Source of the DNA: Monosporascus cannonballus
Lineage: Eukaryota > Ascomycota > Sordariomycetes > Xylariales
Direction: 5' to 3'
DNA length: 64,000 nt
NCBI GenBank assembly: GCA_004154925.1
Contig: QJNS01000206.1
Coordinates: forward strand, 62,001-126,000
Made by a program: the position numbers and the translations under genes. Numbering within the stretch: the stretch's first letter is position 1; every line of letters starts with the position of its first letter. This document shows, in pieces, positions 23,141 through 34,192 of this stretch. Under the pieces are notes generated by a model that did not search any database, was not told the DNA's origin, and saw only the letters and a list, made by a program, of their open reading frames with translations.

Positions 23141-23145
23141 AGTTA
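23141..23145. repeat. target-site duplication of element I, right copy (AGTTA)
   Basis: AGTTA follows the ACA end of the 3' LTR and matches 9055-9059. Confidence 0.9.
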
Positions 23146-23959
23146 GCTAATGACGCTTGCGGACCTGAGACGTGAAATCTCCTTATGTGGACATATCACT
23201 ACATTGCCCCTATATATGTGATAATTCTTACGAAAAGACAGGGTGCAATATGGACAACTTCAAGTTAGAATAGGTTGATCAGATAATATGTTGAGCTGTA
23301 GCTATTGGGAAGTCTCAATGTGAATAGAGGGTCGTCATCTTCAATCGCTGGATAACACCAGGAGTAATAGGACCTCGATGATAATAAGGGTTCGGGCAGA
23401 CGAGTCTGAAGTGCGCCCTTAGTGTTCGTAATAACCGGATATGTTTCGTGTCTGTTTGGTAGTAGTAGAGCCCCTTAGCCCCCGGAGGGGTATCCGTAAC
23501 CTGATAATACATGGTATTCTGAACGCGAATCTAAGGGGCAGCTATTTACTGATGCTACTTGACTAACAATACGGTTGCTTATCTGAAACATAATAGCTGA
23601 ATATGTGCGTGCGCCATATTGTGTTTTCGTGTGCTGCTTGCTTGTTATTAATACAGAGCCCCTGACATTGTTAGCCAGCCGTTCAAGTTGAATAACCCAA
23701 GCAACCCACCGAAGTTCGTTTGAGCCTCACCCACAAGCTATAGAAACATATATAAGCAACCGGTACTCCCATTGACCTGTCCGTCTTCCTTTCCAATCAT
23801 CACTTCCTGTCCTCCATTCTTACAACCCCGTCTCCTCCACCTCCACAACTAAACCATCAGGCTTCGTACACAACGCTTCCTCTCTCCACGCTACCTACGA
23901 TCACCCTCCTCGTTACCGTCTACACCAATCGCAACTTTTCGTCACCTTTCCAATTCACT
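23146..23959. other. intergenic region and promoter of the HMG-box gene
   Basis: No gene seen. A TATATAA box at 23749-23755 and a C/T-rich leader (about 23770-23890) precede the ATG at 23960, as in a regular fungal promoter. Confidence 0.5.
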
Positions 23960-25584
23960 ATGAATCCCCTCATGAACTCTACCTATGCTGCCGCTCATGG
24001 CTCTGGCGCTGCCGGACAGCCCTCTGTCACCGACGTTGCACAACTTAACAAGGACGAGGTAATGGCGGCTTGGAACCATCTCAAGCTCCAGGTCAACAGA
24101 TTTGCTGACAAAAATCTGATTGTCCACCTTATGAAGTGAGTTTTTCTTCACCCGAGACCTTAACACATTGTGGTCATAACTTGTATGCTCTTATCAAATT
24201 CAACAACCCCGAGAAAATGGCTAGCACACGGATTATATTCATGCACCATTACCTTAATTCCATATCACATCCTAAGTCATCTCCTGGGAGCATATATATA
24301 TATCACATTTTACTGTATCCTCACGTTTACTCACGTCATATTCACTTTGAACATACTTACCTTACAATGCGATAGACAAGAAGTCCAACAGGAGGACATT
24401 CGCTATGCTGTTGATAGAGGCTTTCCTGACCGCGTCTACGTTGCTTCTACGTTTCACTTTGACGAAGCCGGTGTTGCCTTGCCCTATCCCCCCCCCTCAC
24501 GCGTTACCCCTTGTACTCTATAAGAGAAATCAGGTTACGGCAAACCCCGAATCAACGGGCCTTAATGCTAGTCACAACTCGGCTTCGCTGGCCTAGAGAG
24601 CCGGGAGCGACGCCGCGGTTGGCAGCACCAGCAGCTTTAGGGCTCCTAATTACGTAAATGGCACGACTAGGGCCGGCAGTGTCAGCAAACCTAGGAGCAA
24701 GTCAAAGGTGCCAGCCTCAGCTATTCGCAGACCTAGGAATAGCTGGATATTGTACAGGAGCGCCAGACAGGCGCAGATCATCAAAGCAGAGGGACCGGTG
24801 CCTAACAGCGCGATGTGTGAGTAAAACCGCTCCTTTCCTGTCTTATCTAGGCATTTGACGGAATAGTTCTAATATTCATCTTGCAGCCACTCGAATTAGT
24901 AAAGAGTGGAAAAGATTGGCACCCGCCGAGAAGAAAAAATGGGAGGACCTGGCCAAGGCGGAAAAACTTGAGCACGCAAGGAAGAACCCACATTACAAAT
25001 ACTAGCCCCGGAGACCTGGTGAGATCAAGAGGAGGGCCGCCACGAAAACCGCTAACCTGCCTAGCATCACTTCTCCGGTCACGTCTAGTGTGACCAGTGT
25101 TTATGAGACCAGTGAGGCCATTTCAGGGGCAGAGGATGATATGATCGGCGGTGATATCGCTGTCGATAACCATATGTCTCCTGAAGAGCTCATGCCACAC
25201 TACGCTATCTATAACAGTCCTGCACCCGTTGTCAGTGGTGATGGTGTTACCGAGAACCTGGAGAATGCCATTCAGTTGCTCCTTAACGACACTTACAACT
25301 CTGCAGTGGTCTTCGGAAGAGAGACCAATGTCCCTGGAGAATCTGCAGCTGGTATCCATGATACTTTCAAGGGGGGCGAGTCTAGCTTCGAGTTAGGCCC
25401 TCTCCTGAACGGTAACATAGATCCCACCCTCCACGAATATCAACCGCCCATCTCGGAGCCTCCGTTCGACGGTGGTTCCGACCATGACTCCCTGTTCGGC
25501 GACTATAGTGAGGCGCCCGGTTATAATATGACGGCGAATGACTGGATGGACATTATGAACAAGGAGAACTTCTCCACTCCCTAA
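23960..25584 (+). pseudogene. MAT-type HMG-box transcription factor, broken
   Basis: Exons 23960-24135, 24376-24816 and 24887-25584. The HMG box reads RRPRNSWILYRSARQAQIIK in exon 2 and STRISKEWKRLAPAEKKKW, then HARKNPHYKY, stop, PRRPGEIKRR in exon 3. This is the MATA_HMG type found in MAT1-2-1 and relatives. Intron 2 (70 nt) interrupts a Ser codon after its first base, the position known for MAT1-2-1 HMG boxes. Damage: a nine-C run at 24488-24496 where the frame shifts by one, TAG at 24594-24596, and TAG at 25003-25005 in the box where Gln is expected. Both stops fit CAG to TAG, the RIP dinucleotide. The N- and C-terminal regions (LNKDEVMAAWNHLKLQVNRF; acidic tail ending NKENFSTP) look otherwise intact. 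APN2 and SLA2, the usual MAT neighbours, are absent, so it is more likely a MAT-like paralogue than the mating-type locus. It would bind DNA in the nucleus if intact. Confidence 0.82.
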
Positions 25585-26740
25585 GTCCCGGGTATTGTGG
25601 CTATGTACACGTGGGTTGGCATTGGAGATGCTGGAGACAACAAAATGGCATGGCGAAGGATTCGGAGAGCTTCTGGATAGCAGGATCGTATGGAGTTTAT
25701 TAACTACCGTAGACAACACGATGAAATGGCTTGTCTAGAGGGCACGTCCCTAAGAAATGTGAAATTTCAATCTGTGTGTTTTTCTGCTGCGCAACATAGG
25801 GGTCCGAAACCCCAGTATGCTCATTGATGCCCTTTTTATCACGTTACACCAATCAGCAATGGCATTCTGGGGCGTCTTTTGGAGGTTGGGCCCATGCAAT
25901 AAACGCGGTATAACGAGACATGACCGAGCGCTTTGCGGTGAGACCCGAATGTGCGCTTATTCTCTTGATGGTCTCAGCGTGTTAGCCGAAGCGAATTCCG
26001 TATAAACACTAAATGGCATTCGTTGTTCTACAACCCACCAGGCTCCCCCATGGGGTGACTATCAGCCCATAGCTGGCGTCAGCAGCATAGCCTTAGCGGA
26101 AACGAGGTCTCCTGAATGAACACGTCAAATGCGCATGGAACTCCACAAATTGCCTTAAAAACGGTTGCTGACGAGGTAATGGACCTTAGTATGACGATAC
26201 GACTATGCTCGAGCCTGCTTTACGCGATCCCCTTTTCTAAAAGCCCGCCAAGTGCGAGGCTCAAGCAGGCTCTGATCTTGCAGTTGAGACAGTCTATATT
26301 TGACGCTCGTATAACAGCTTGATATCACTGAGTATAGAGTTATCCCTACCTGAATTATCGGTAGGGCTTCAGGTATTATAACAGCATCATAGAATAAATA
26401 CGCATTCCGCAGGTGTCTTGATGTACGATGCCAATGCAAAAGCAATACGTAGATGGAGACGTTGTTGCATGACTAAGTACAATGCTGATATATATCACCT
26501 TCCCAATTCGGATACCTAGAGATCCTTCAATTGCAAGTGAAAAGCACACTTCCGCTATTTATAGCCATGGGTTGTATCCACAAGTGGATTAATGGCCTTC
26601 CGGCTAAAGGACCCGACAATATGGTCTCCTCCAGATGATAAAAACCTCGGCGTGTTCCCACGAGGGGTGTGAATTGTTAGGGGCGGATTCAATCATCAGT
26701 TCTCTCTTGAACCAGCCAGCCTCACCGTCTTCGCCAAACC
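25585..26740. other. intergenic region
   Basis: No gene is visible. A TATTTATA box at 26556-26563 precedes the next gene by about 180 bases. Confidence 0.45.
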
Positions 26741-27671
26741 ATGCAGCAGCACCTGATAGTCTCGGCCGCGGCGGTCCTTCTCGGCACCAGCCTGCCTGTC
26801 ATCAGCGCACAGCAGTGCTCCGTCGTTAGCAACGTGCGTGTGACCTTCTTCGGCAGCCCGGACAATGACCCGCCGGGGACGGCCAACACCGCGTACAACT
26901 GCGGCGGCCGCAACTTCCAGGCCGGCGGCGTGGGAACCTACGACAACCCCCTGACCTTCGCCACGGCGCCTGGCGAGTACGAGACGTGCGAGCTCGTGTA
27001 CGCGCCCTACCTGAGGAAGTATCTCAGACACGAAGACTACTGCCAGACGTGCAGTAAGTTCCCCCGACGCCGGGCCCGCGTTGTGCTTTACTCCCTCCAC
27101 CTCCCCCTGGCTTGCAAGGAACCTGACCGCCGACTAATTTGGCCTTAAATAGCCGAGAACTGGCAACGCGGCATCGCACACATTGACGTCTGGACCGGTA
27201 CCGTCGCGAATGGGGGCCAGGCGCAGATCAAATGCGAGAACGCTCTCACGCCTGACGCAAACCAGGTGTTCATCCGCAATCCGGCTCGGGGCCTCCCAGT
27301 AGACCGTAAGCAGCCCCCCACAAGAGTCCCGGAACGCGTTTTGGTTGGGACGAGCACATAAACAGCCGCTGACTTTGCAATGTACTAGTGACGGCCCTCT
27401 GGGATTTCGGCACTTGCAACACGCGGGCTACGTACCTTAACTACAACGCCCGAGACTACTGCGGCGGCGGATCGGGTCCGAATCCCCCAACCTGCCAGAC
27501 GGGTTGCCAGTGGGAGGGCCATTGCATTGGTAGGCGCTTACCCGAGACCTTGACTATTAAAGAGGAGTAGCAGCGCGCGCTAACTGATATGTCTTAGGTT
27601 GCCCCTGCTCGACTTGGGACGATTGTTCGGATGACTTCACCTGCACCAACGGGTTTTGCGCCCGTCCGTAA
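26741..27671 (+). CDS. secreted cysteine-rich protein, 3D/double-psi-barrel-like
   Basis: Four exons (26741-27053, 27153-27305, 27389-27529, 27598-27671) give 226 residues. All introns have GT...AG ends, and the last has a CTAAC branch site. A signal peptide of about 23 residues (AAAVLLGTSLPVISA) is followed by a mature start QQC. The core has TFFGSPDNDPPGTANTAYNC, GVGTYDNPLTFATAPGEYETCE, YAPYLRKYLRHEDYCQTC and IAHIDVWTG. This pattern resembles the 3D-type fold seen in expansin/RlpA-like proteins (YDNPLTFA..., HIDVWTG with Asp). The C-terminal part is a Cys-dense tail (CQTGCQWEGHCIGCPC, then DDCSDDFTCTNGFC). There are 16 cysteines in all. It probably acts outside the cell, perhaps on wall polysaccharide or as an effector; the fold assignment is from memory and the function is inferred. 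TATA box at 26556. Confidence 0.85.
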
Positions 27672-28789
27672 GGATATAAGGTCAGCCGAACAGGGTTCAC
27701 TACGTATAGATGGTTAATATGTCGATCATCCTGGGCGCGCTGGAGTAACGGTTCGGCTCTGCGAACATAACGATGGACAAATCCAGCACGAGGAGATCGT
27801 CCATTCATAACTATGGATACTTTGCCATAACTTAACTCTTAGCATCGGTGCAAGACGGTCTAGTCCCATGTTACATAGTTTGTAACAAAATATATATCAA
27901 GATAGATAGCGAGAGGCCCCTGTCAAGCATTTGGAGTTGAATATGCTAGAATAGGGGTTCGGCTAGGTGTAACTAGATGACCCGTACCTCTGCATATTAA
28001 TGGCTGTGTAACTGTTAATCCTCAGTTTGGTTCGTCGCTTAGTATGGAATCGGACGGCTATTCAATCTATCTTTGCCAGAAGGAGTCTCTTTCTTCTGCT
28101 AGATGAGAACTGTTGACTTGCACTTCCACCAGATATGTTTGTTGATGGATGGGTCCTGTATTGCTGGGGAAAGGAGAGAAATATATGTCCTCTCAGCATA
28201 CCATAGTAACAGGGCCCCTTTCCATTTATCTGCGTAAGTCGACCAAGCAGACGCAGTGCTGCAGCCCCCAATTCTGCAGCTAACACTTCGACTATGGCTG
28301 GAAATTCCAAGAAGCCACCGGTGGTAGGTCCGGCCATAACGGTTTTCTATTGTCACCTTCTAAGGACAATGTGAATCTCATACGACGGGACATGGAGATG
28401 GCAAAATAACAGAAGAAAAATGGTGGAGGAGTGGTACGACACCGACTGCTTTAGCGAACAATAGCTCGAACAATCTCTTCGTCCTCCACCCGAGTCGAAA
28501 AAGTTCCGATGCTGTTTCTACAATAGGAATGGCTGTAACTGTTCGGAGGCTCTAGCAAACAATGGCATTGTAACGACGTAGGGGAATAATGGTCATTTGC
28601 TACCAGCTGTGATCCAAAATGCTATATAACCATGGAATGGTCTAGCTGTTGTGGTCTCTGGAAATCCATCAGTACGCCAACATCTACAAGCTTCGGTTCA
28701 ATCCAAGGTCGCCTAAGCTTTCGTAACATCCATAGGCACTCCAAATACTCTCACAAACAGAGAACCGCTACTCTCGACAGCCAATTGAG
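27672..28789. other. intergenic region
   Basis: No gene seen; short open frames on the minus strand (about 28060-28350) look like chance. TATATAA at 28623-28629 is the likely promoter element of the next gene. Confidence 0.45.
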
Positions 28790-29287
28790 ATGTGCCGTCA
28801 AATCACCACCGAGCGCTACGACGCCTGCGATCACACCGTCGAGGTCGACAGCGGCCGGAACGCGCCCTTCTGCCTGCTCGAGAACCTGTGCAAGGAGGTC
28901 AACTACGCCCACAAGATATTCCGGCGGCTAAAGGGAACGTGCCCGGACTGCGCGGGGACCGCCAAGAAGAGCCTGCTGGCGAACCCGTGGCCGGAGCCGC
29001 GCACGCCGTACTACCTCGCCGACAAGGAACGCTGCCCCGCCGCGGCGCTCGAGGTGGCCAAGAGAATCCTGGCGGACGACAGCCTCACGGACCGGGGCTG
29101 CAGGGACCTCTTGTATTATATCCTTGGCCTGCTGGGATGGACCAAGAAGGGGCAGCTCGTGTCCGAGTTCGCGTACGCGGTGCGGGGGTACTATGGGGCC
29201 GCGTGGGAGGCGGGTGATGGCGGCGATCGCAAAGAGGAAGAGATACGACAACGTCTTCGCGGCGGGATTTGCGAAGAACGCGGCTGA
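28790..29287 (+). CDS. hypothetical cysteine-containing protein
   Basis: A single exon encodes 165 residues with strongly GC-biased third positions, unlike the surrounding intergenic DNA, which argues for real coding. It begins MCRQITTERYDACDHTVEVD, with Cys spaced through the first 70 residues (FCLLENLC, GTCPDCAG). This recalls small fungal zinc-ribbon-like proteins, but I recognise no named family. No signal peptide or membrane segment is visible, so a cytosolic or nuclear location is likely. The C-terminus is charged and predicted disordered. A TATA box lies 160 bases upstream. The start is the first Met of the frame; an upstream exon cannot be excluded. Confidence 0.65.
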   Translation: MCRQITTERYDACDHTVEVDSGRNAPFCLLENLCKEVNYAHKIFRRLKGTCPDCAGTAKKSLLANPWPEPRTPYYLADKERCPAAALEVAKRILADDSLTDRGCRDLLYYILGLLGWTKKGQLVSEFAYAVRGYYGAAWEAGDGGDRKEEEIRQRLRGGICEERG

Positions 29288-29788
29288 GGTTGCCGAGAAG
29301 TAATGGGGATTTGTGGAAGCGTATCGAGCTTTCGACTTACCCGAGCAGTCGGGATTTCATCTCCTGATTCTCCTGATTCACATACATCTACCATCCCGTC
29401 TGATAGCGATAACGAAACGTGGTTATTGATACTTGGTAATCTAGTCCTCCGTATTGAAAGCTCTGTCGGTATAAGTCGTGACATGTATTACTGCTTTCGC
29501 AGTGCGGACGGAAGGCCCTCGCAGGAGGGTGCGAGAAGGTAAAGAGTGAATGCCCTCTGTGTGGAGCTCTGGGCTACGACTCTTATTGAGCATGCGATAA
29601 CTAATAATCGCCCCTTAGGATCGTGACTATGCCGGTTAATTTTAAAGGGGGCATTGAAATCTTAGTGGGTTTCGAAATAGTTTAACTGCATTTACTGCGT
29701 GCTCCATATCACAGACTCACAGCTTTGATTTCCTCAAGTCCTGAACAGCGATTAGCCGACCCTCTATGCCGCGTAGCATTACATCCCG
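29288..29788. other. convergent intergenic region
   Basis: Separates two genes that point at each other. No feature is recognised. Confidence 0.4.
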
Positions 29789-30829
29789 TCAATGTACCTT
29801 CTCGAGGGTCGCCTCCTTGGGAACCCAGTCGAGCCCCTTCTGCTCGCTCACCAGGGTGAACATCTTACCCTCGTCGACGGCGGCCTCCAGGTTCCTGAGG
29901 ACCAGCAGCTCCATGTCGCGCTGGGTCTCGTAGGTGCTGGTGCCGAGGTGGGGCACGAGGAAGGCGCGGTCGCTCGCGAGCAGGCCCGGGTGGACCTCGG
30001 GCTCGTTCTCGAAGACGTCGAGGCCGACGGCGGCGACGTGGCCCGACTCTAGGGCGTCGGCGAGGGCGGCCTCATCGATGAGCGCGCCGCGCGCCGTGTT
30101 GACGATCACGACGCCCTTCTTCATCCCCGAGAGCTCCGGCGCGCCGATAATGTGGCGCGTCTGCGCGTTGAGGGCGAGGTTCAGCGATAGCACGTCGGAG
30201 CCCGAGAGCAGCTCGTCGAATGACACGTAGCGTGCGCCGTCCTCGAGCGCCGGGTCCAGCCGCCGGCGGTTGTGGTACGCGATCTCCATGCCGAAAGCGC
30301 GCGCTCGCTTAGCCATCGCGCGCCCGATGCCGCCCATCCCCAGGATTCCGAGCACCTTACCCCTAGGGTCGTGGCCGAGCTGGGCCTTGCCCTTCCATTG
30401 CCCCGCCCGCAGCGCCGTGTATGGCACGTGGACCTGCCGCATAGCCCCGAGGAGTAGGAACATACCGATGTCGGCGGTCGAGTCGTCGACGGCCATGGGG
30501 GTCGACGAGACGGCAATCCTGCGCCTCGTACAGGCGTCCACGTCCACGTTGTCGTAGCCGGCGCCGTTGTGGGCGATGCACTTCCACGACTCAGGGAGCG
30601 CCGAGATAAGCTCCGCGTCGAAGGGTCCCGTCACGGCTACGGACGCGTTCGAGCGGTAGCAGCCGCGCACCGCATCGTACGTGCCGTTCCGGCAGTTCTC
30701 CAGGAACTGCTCGCGCTTCCCCTCGCGGAACTCGAGCAGGTTGTACTTGCTGCCCAGAGACTTCCACTCGTCATTGCAGTGTGTCAAACCTCCGATGAGG
30801 AGAACCGTCGGCTTGGTGAAGGATGGCAT
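29789..30829 (-). CDS. D-2-hydroxyacid dehydrogenase (glyoxylate/hydroxypyruvate reductase-like)
   Basis: A single exon gives 346 residues from the Met at 30829 (MPSFTKPTVLLIGG). The frame also allows a Met 38 codons upstream at 30943; that extension (MLRTSILQNSVCVKLL) is not typical of the family but could be a targeting peptide. Counting from the upstream Met, the Rossmann motif GILGMGGIG is at about 199-207, catalytic Arg 285 in NTARG, Glu 314 in FENEP and His 332 in PHLGTST. All the family's catalytic residues are present. The enzyme reduces 2-keto acids such as glyoxylate or hydroxypyruvate with NAD(P)H. HNRRRLDP after strand beta-2 has Arg where NADPH-preferring members have basic residues, so NADPH use is plausible but inferred. 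The exact substrate cannot be read from sequence. Confidence 0.9.
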   Translation of the reverse strand: MPSFTKPTVLLIGGLTHCNDEWKSLGSKYNLLEFREGKREQFLENCRNGTYDAVRGCYRSNASVAVTGPFDAELISALPESWKCIAHNGAGYDNVDVDACTRRRIAVSSTPMAVDDSTADIGMFLLLGAMRQVHVPYTALRAGQWKGKAQLGHDPRGKVLGILGMGGIGRAMAKRARAFGMEIAYHNRRRLDPALEDGARYVSFDELLSGSDVLSLNLALNAQTRHIIGAPELSGMKKGVVIVNTARGALIDEAALADALESGHVAAVGLDVFENEPEVHPGLLASDRAFLVPHLGTSTYETQRDMELLVLRNLEAAVDEGKMFTLVSEQKGLDWVPKEATLEKVH

Positions 30830-30943
30830 AATGGTAATCAAACGCCGCCCGATGAATGCGGGGTAGAAAATCCTCCTGCTCGCCTTTGTACTGTCCAGGA
30901 GCTTGACGCAGACGCTGTTCTGCAATATGGATGTCCTCAGCAT

Positions 30944-33900
30944 TTGACGTTCATATAGTTGTATCTTGTAATGTTAGTAAAATAACTGCATGTACAGCTC
31001 AGCGACTCTACTGTATACTAGGCAGGTACCTGTAGCCGCCCGGCTCGGCTTCTACTCAGCTGCTACGTATGCGGAGTGAATTTATGGAATGTCTAATTAG
31101 CAAGTTCGGCCTTTTGATACGGCGAACATCGCTCAATTGACAGAGCTGCTAGCTTAATCGTTTAAGCGACCTGATGAAACCGAAAAGTTATCTATTTGTA
31201 CCTGTTACAGTAGGCCGTCCATAGGCCTATCCAGTTGCTGAATGAAATACCTTACGTAAACAGGGCCGACTAGCCCACTTTTGCTCGTACTGTCTTTGTC
31301 ATTACCAAGAATTTGAAAGCGGGAATGGGGCATCGGATATTCCTTGGTTTGATATTGCTCCCGTCGTCACAGCAGAATCCAGACACTGGGATCTGGGAAT
31401 TTCAACAGACCATGTTGCTGGAGATGGAAAGCTCCTAATAAGTTATAAGACAGTACAGACCGCATTCCACCTCTGAGTACAACGACCTTCCATACCTATG
31501 TAGGTAGTACGAATCCGCGAAGGCCACGAGATCGGAAGAATGCGGATTTCATGCTGCTTCCTCCATCAGCATCATAATTGCCCCTTTAGGCAACTCTAGG
31601 CCCCCGGGCAAGCCCCGCGGCAGGAGCCTCGATGGATTGTAGGTCCTCTCTGCATCTGTGTCAACGGAGTATGCGGCAGCATATGTGCAAATCGTGTATC
31701 CTGCTTCCACCAAGGAGGATTGACCGTTTTAATGCGTACTACCTAGTACGTAGTATAAAAATAGCTCTGAGGGATCAAGAAGCATGTATGAAGGTAAGTG
31801 AGCAGGTATTGTCAAGGGTTGATCTTATTACTGCGGCGTGAATGAATCTGAGACTGCCCCTGGTCTTGTACGCTAGCCGGTTAGCGTAAAGATGGGCTAT
31901 ATTTGGGGGTATCTGTACCTGAAGCTGGGACGCAAAGGGTCGCCTCAAATGCAAGCCACTTCCGTGAAAGTTAGGGCTGACACCCCACCTACCGCCCTGG
32001 GATGCTACCCAGCTCAAGCTCCATTGGTTCTACGACTTTTCTCTGGGAGTTTGAATTCAGCTTTAATGCCACCCAGCCGTTGAATTTCTCTTAAACTTCC
32101 CTTTCGACGTTGTCGTGTCGGGTAAAGGAGCACGATGAAATGTCTTTGAGAAGAGTTAACAATCCGGCCTAGAGCTAATAGATGGTAGGGAGATCGGCCC
32201 CTATACAGACGTTGGAATGGATGCTCATTGGCTGAAGTAACAGCCCCTGATAACCACGAGCAAATATAACGGGCTTCCAGTTATATGCCGACATGCAGCT
32301 GTGGGTTTGGAGTATAACCCAGCACGACAGTCTTTAGTTCCCTCGCAGTCACCTATAAGCATTCTTCGTAGGCAAGATGCCTACCTACGCCTTAAAATTT
32401 AAGGCTCTCCGACATTTGTGGCTGCAGCTGCTCCTGTCGATCATCTGCTGCATACATAACGGATCTCCACAGCAAACTTTCCACTGCATGGCTGGCATGG
32501 GGCTGAGCAGGGATCCTCACTCGACAGCTTCTTCCTATAGCACCGCCCTCCCGATAACTCTGCGTTGATCATTGTGGGTACGGAGGCGTGCAGCATCCCG
32601 TGAGGTCTTGATTGATTACTGCGGCGCTATGAATGGGGCTCTCTGGGTGGCTTTTTAACGAGAAAAATTTTATCCTTAAAAGGAAAAGGGCGTGCTATAT
32701 TGGGCTTTTAAGCCTCGAAAGCTTGGCGTTAAACTTCGATCGATCTCTTCTGCCCGCCGATATTCAAACGTCTTGGCAGGCTTGTTCTTGCCCACCTCTC
32801 ACCCAGCTGGCCGTTATGCCATAGCCAAGGAGGGGCAAGCTGCCAGACTGGTTGGATCGCATCATGCCTATACCTGGTGGGTAACGCGGGCAAGCTCAAC
32901 TCGATGCCGTGTTTCGGTATCACAGACGATATCCCATCCCGATGAACTCATTGGCCGGTCGTCATTTCTCACATGCTTTCCTATCATCAATTCCCGGTAA
33001 ATTATAGTCTGGGTTGTTCGACCGCTCACATTCCGCCCGAGGATGATCGCTAAGAGTCGCTAAAACGGGTCTCGGTGATGGTGCTGGTTGAGGAAGCACT
33101 CTTCCGTTGAAGCTCTCGTAAACCATCTCCTCTCCGTTGGATCGGAATTGAGATCAACAACGCTGCCGACCTATGATCGGTCCGTACAAGGGGTGCAGAC
33201 TAGATACCCCGGGTCCACATCTTGGCAGAGGCTTACGTATCTTGACTCCTGCACAATAACTACCAATAAGTCTCTTACTTCTTTAGCGGGGACAAATGAA
33301 AAGAACTATGCAGGCTTAGTGACAGAATAATTTGAAACCCCCGTGTATATACGAAGCTACAAAACAAACCGCGTATAGGGGGCTCGGATGGCAATGATGG
33401 ACTGTTGGACATATCGGAGAACTCGTCGACACATACATTCCGCATGCCAGTTGTGTCCTACCCAAGGTAGCACCCGTAGGTACCTGTACCCACATAAACT
33501 TAAGCTCATGGCATCTCCACGTTGGGGAACCGGCAGTGCGCATCCTTTTTTCTAATAAGGGTGCCGCGCAGTGGCCGATCTCCGGCCCCAGCGCATGAGC
33601 TTCCTCCCGATTCGCGCAAGCGGTAGAGAGCCCCTTACATGCTCCATCGCGACTCCCGTTGGTAAGAAAGTCGAAACGCCCGTTTTCTTCTACGCTTAGC
33701 TTGAAGAAAAAGCCTTGGTTTACCCCCGCTTACTAGCCTACCAGCTTCGCCTTCCAGATGCGGCAGTTTGATAGCACATAATGAGATTGCCGCACTGGAC
33801 CCACAGGGACCAGGGATCACCGGCTGGACCGCCCGTGGCTCTGCCGCGCTTGTTTAATGGGAGCACAACGCTGACCCGCTAGGGTCTTCTCCAGTCATGT

Positions 33901-34192
33901 CATCTGTGTGGTCGGCCCCGTATTGCCCCTGTATTCCTGGGTCTGTGTTCTCCTCCGATGGGTTGATATAAAGGTGCCACCGCCCGCGTCCATCGAGGAG
34001 CCGATGCCATCTTGTCATTCCCATCTCCGCAACCCCAGATAACGGCTACACAACACAAGCCGGCCTCCGTTCTTTGGTTTCTTTATCTTCTTCTGTCTTC
34101 GTTTCCCTTCGATACGCTCTCTTCTGTTCCTTCTTGTGCCAAGGAAATAGTTAAAGATACCCGCTTTCTACAACAACAACAGCAGCAACAAC
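30944..34192. other. long intergenic region
   Basis: 3.2 kb with no supportable gene on either strand. Short frames lack domains and coding bias. The last 230 bases are the promoter and leader of the subtilase gene. Confidence 0.45.
33967..33972 (+). promoter_or_regulatory. TATA box of the subtilase gene
   Basis: TATAAA lies 226 bases before the ATG. It is followed by a pyrimidine-rich stretch (34055-34140) and a CAA-repeat leader (34170-34192) directly before the start codon. Confidence 0.55.

Noticed and set aside
23960..25584. Calling this the mating-type locus (MAT1-2)
   Set aside because: The HMG box and its Ser-codon intron fit, but APN2 and SLA2 are absent and the neighbours are transposon and unrelated genes; a paralogue is more likely.
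30830..30943. 38-residue N-terminal extension of the hydroxyacid dehydrogenase as the main start
   Set aside because: The family core starts at the Met at 30829; the extension is kept only as an alternative.
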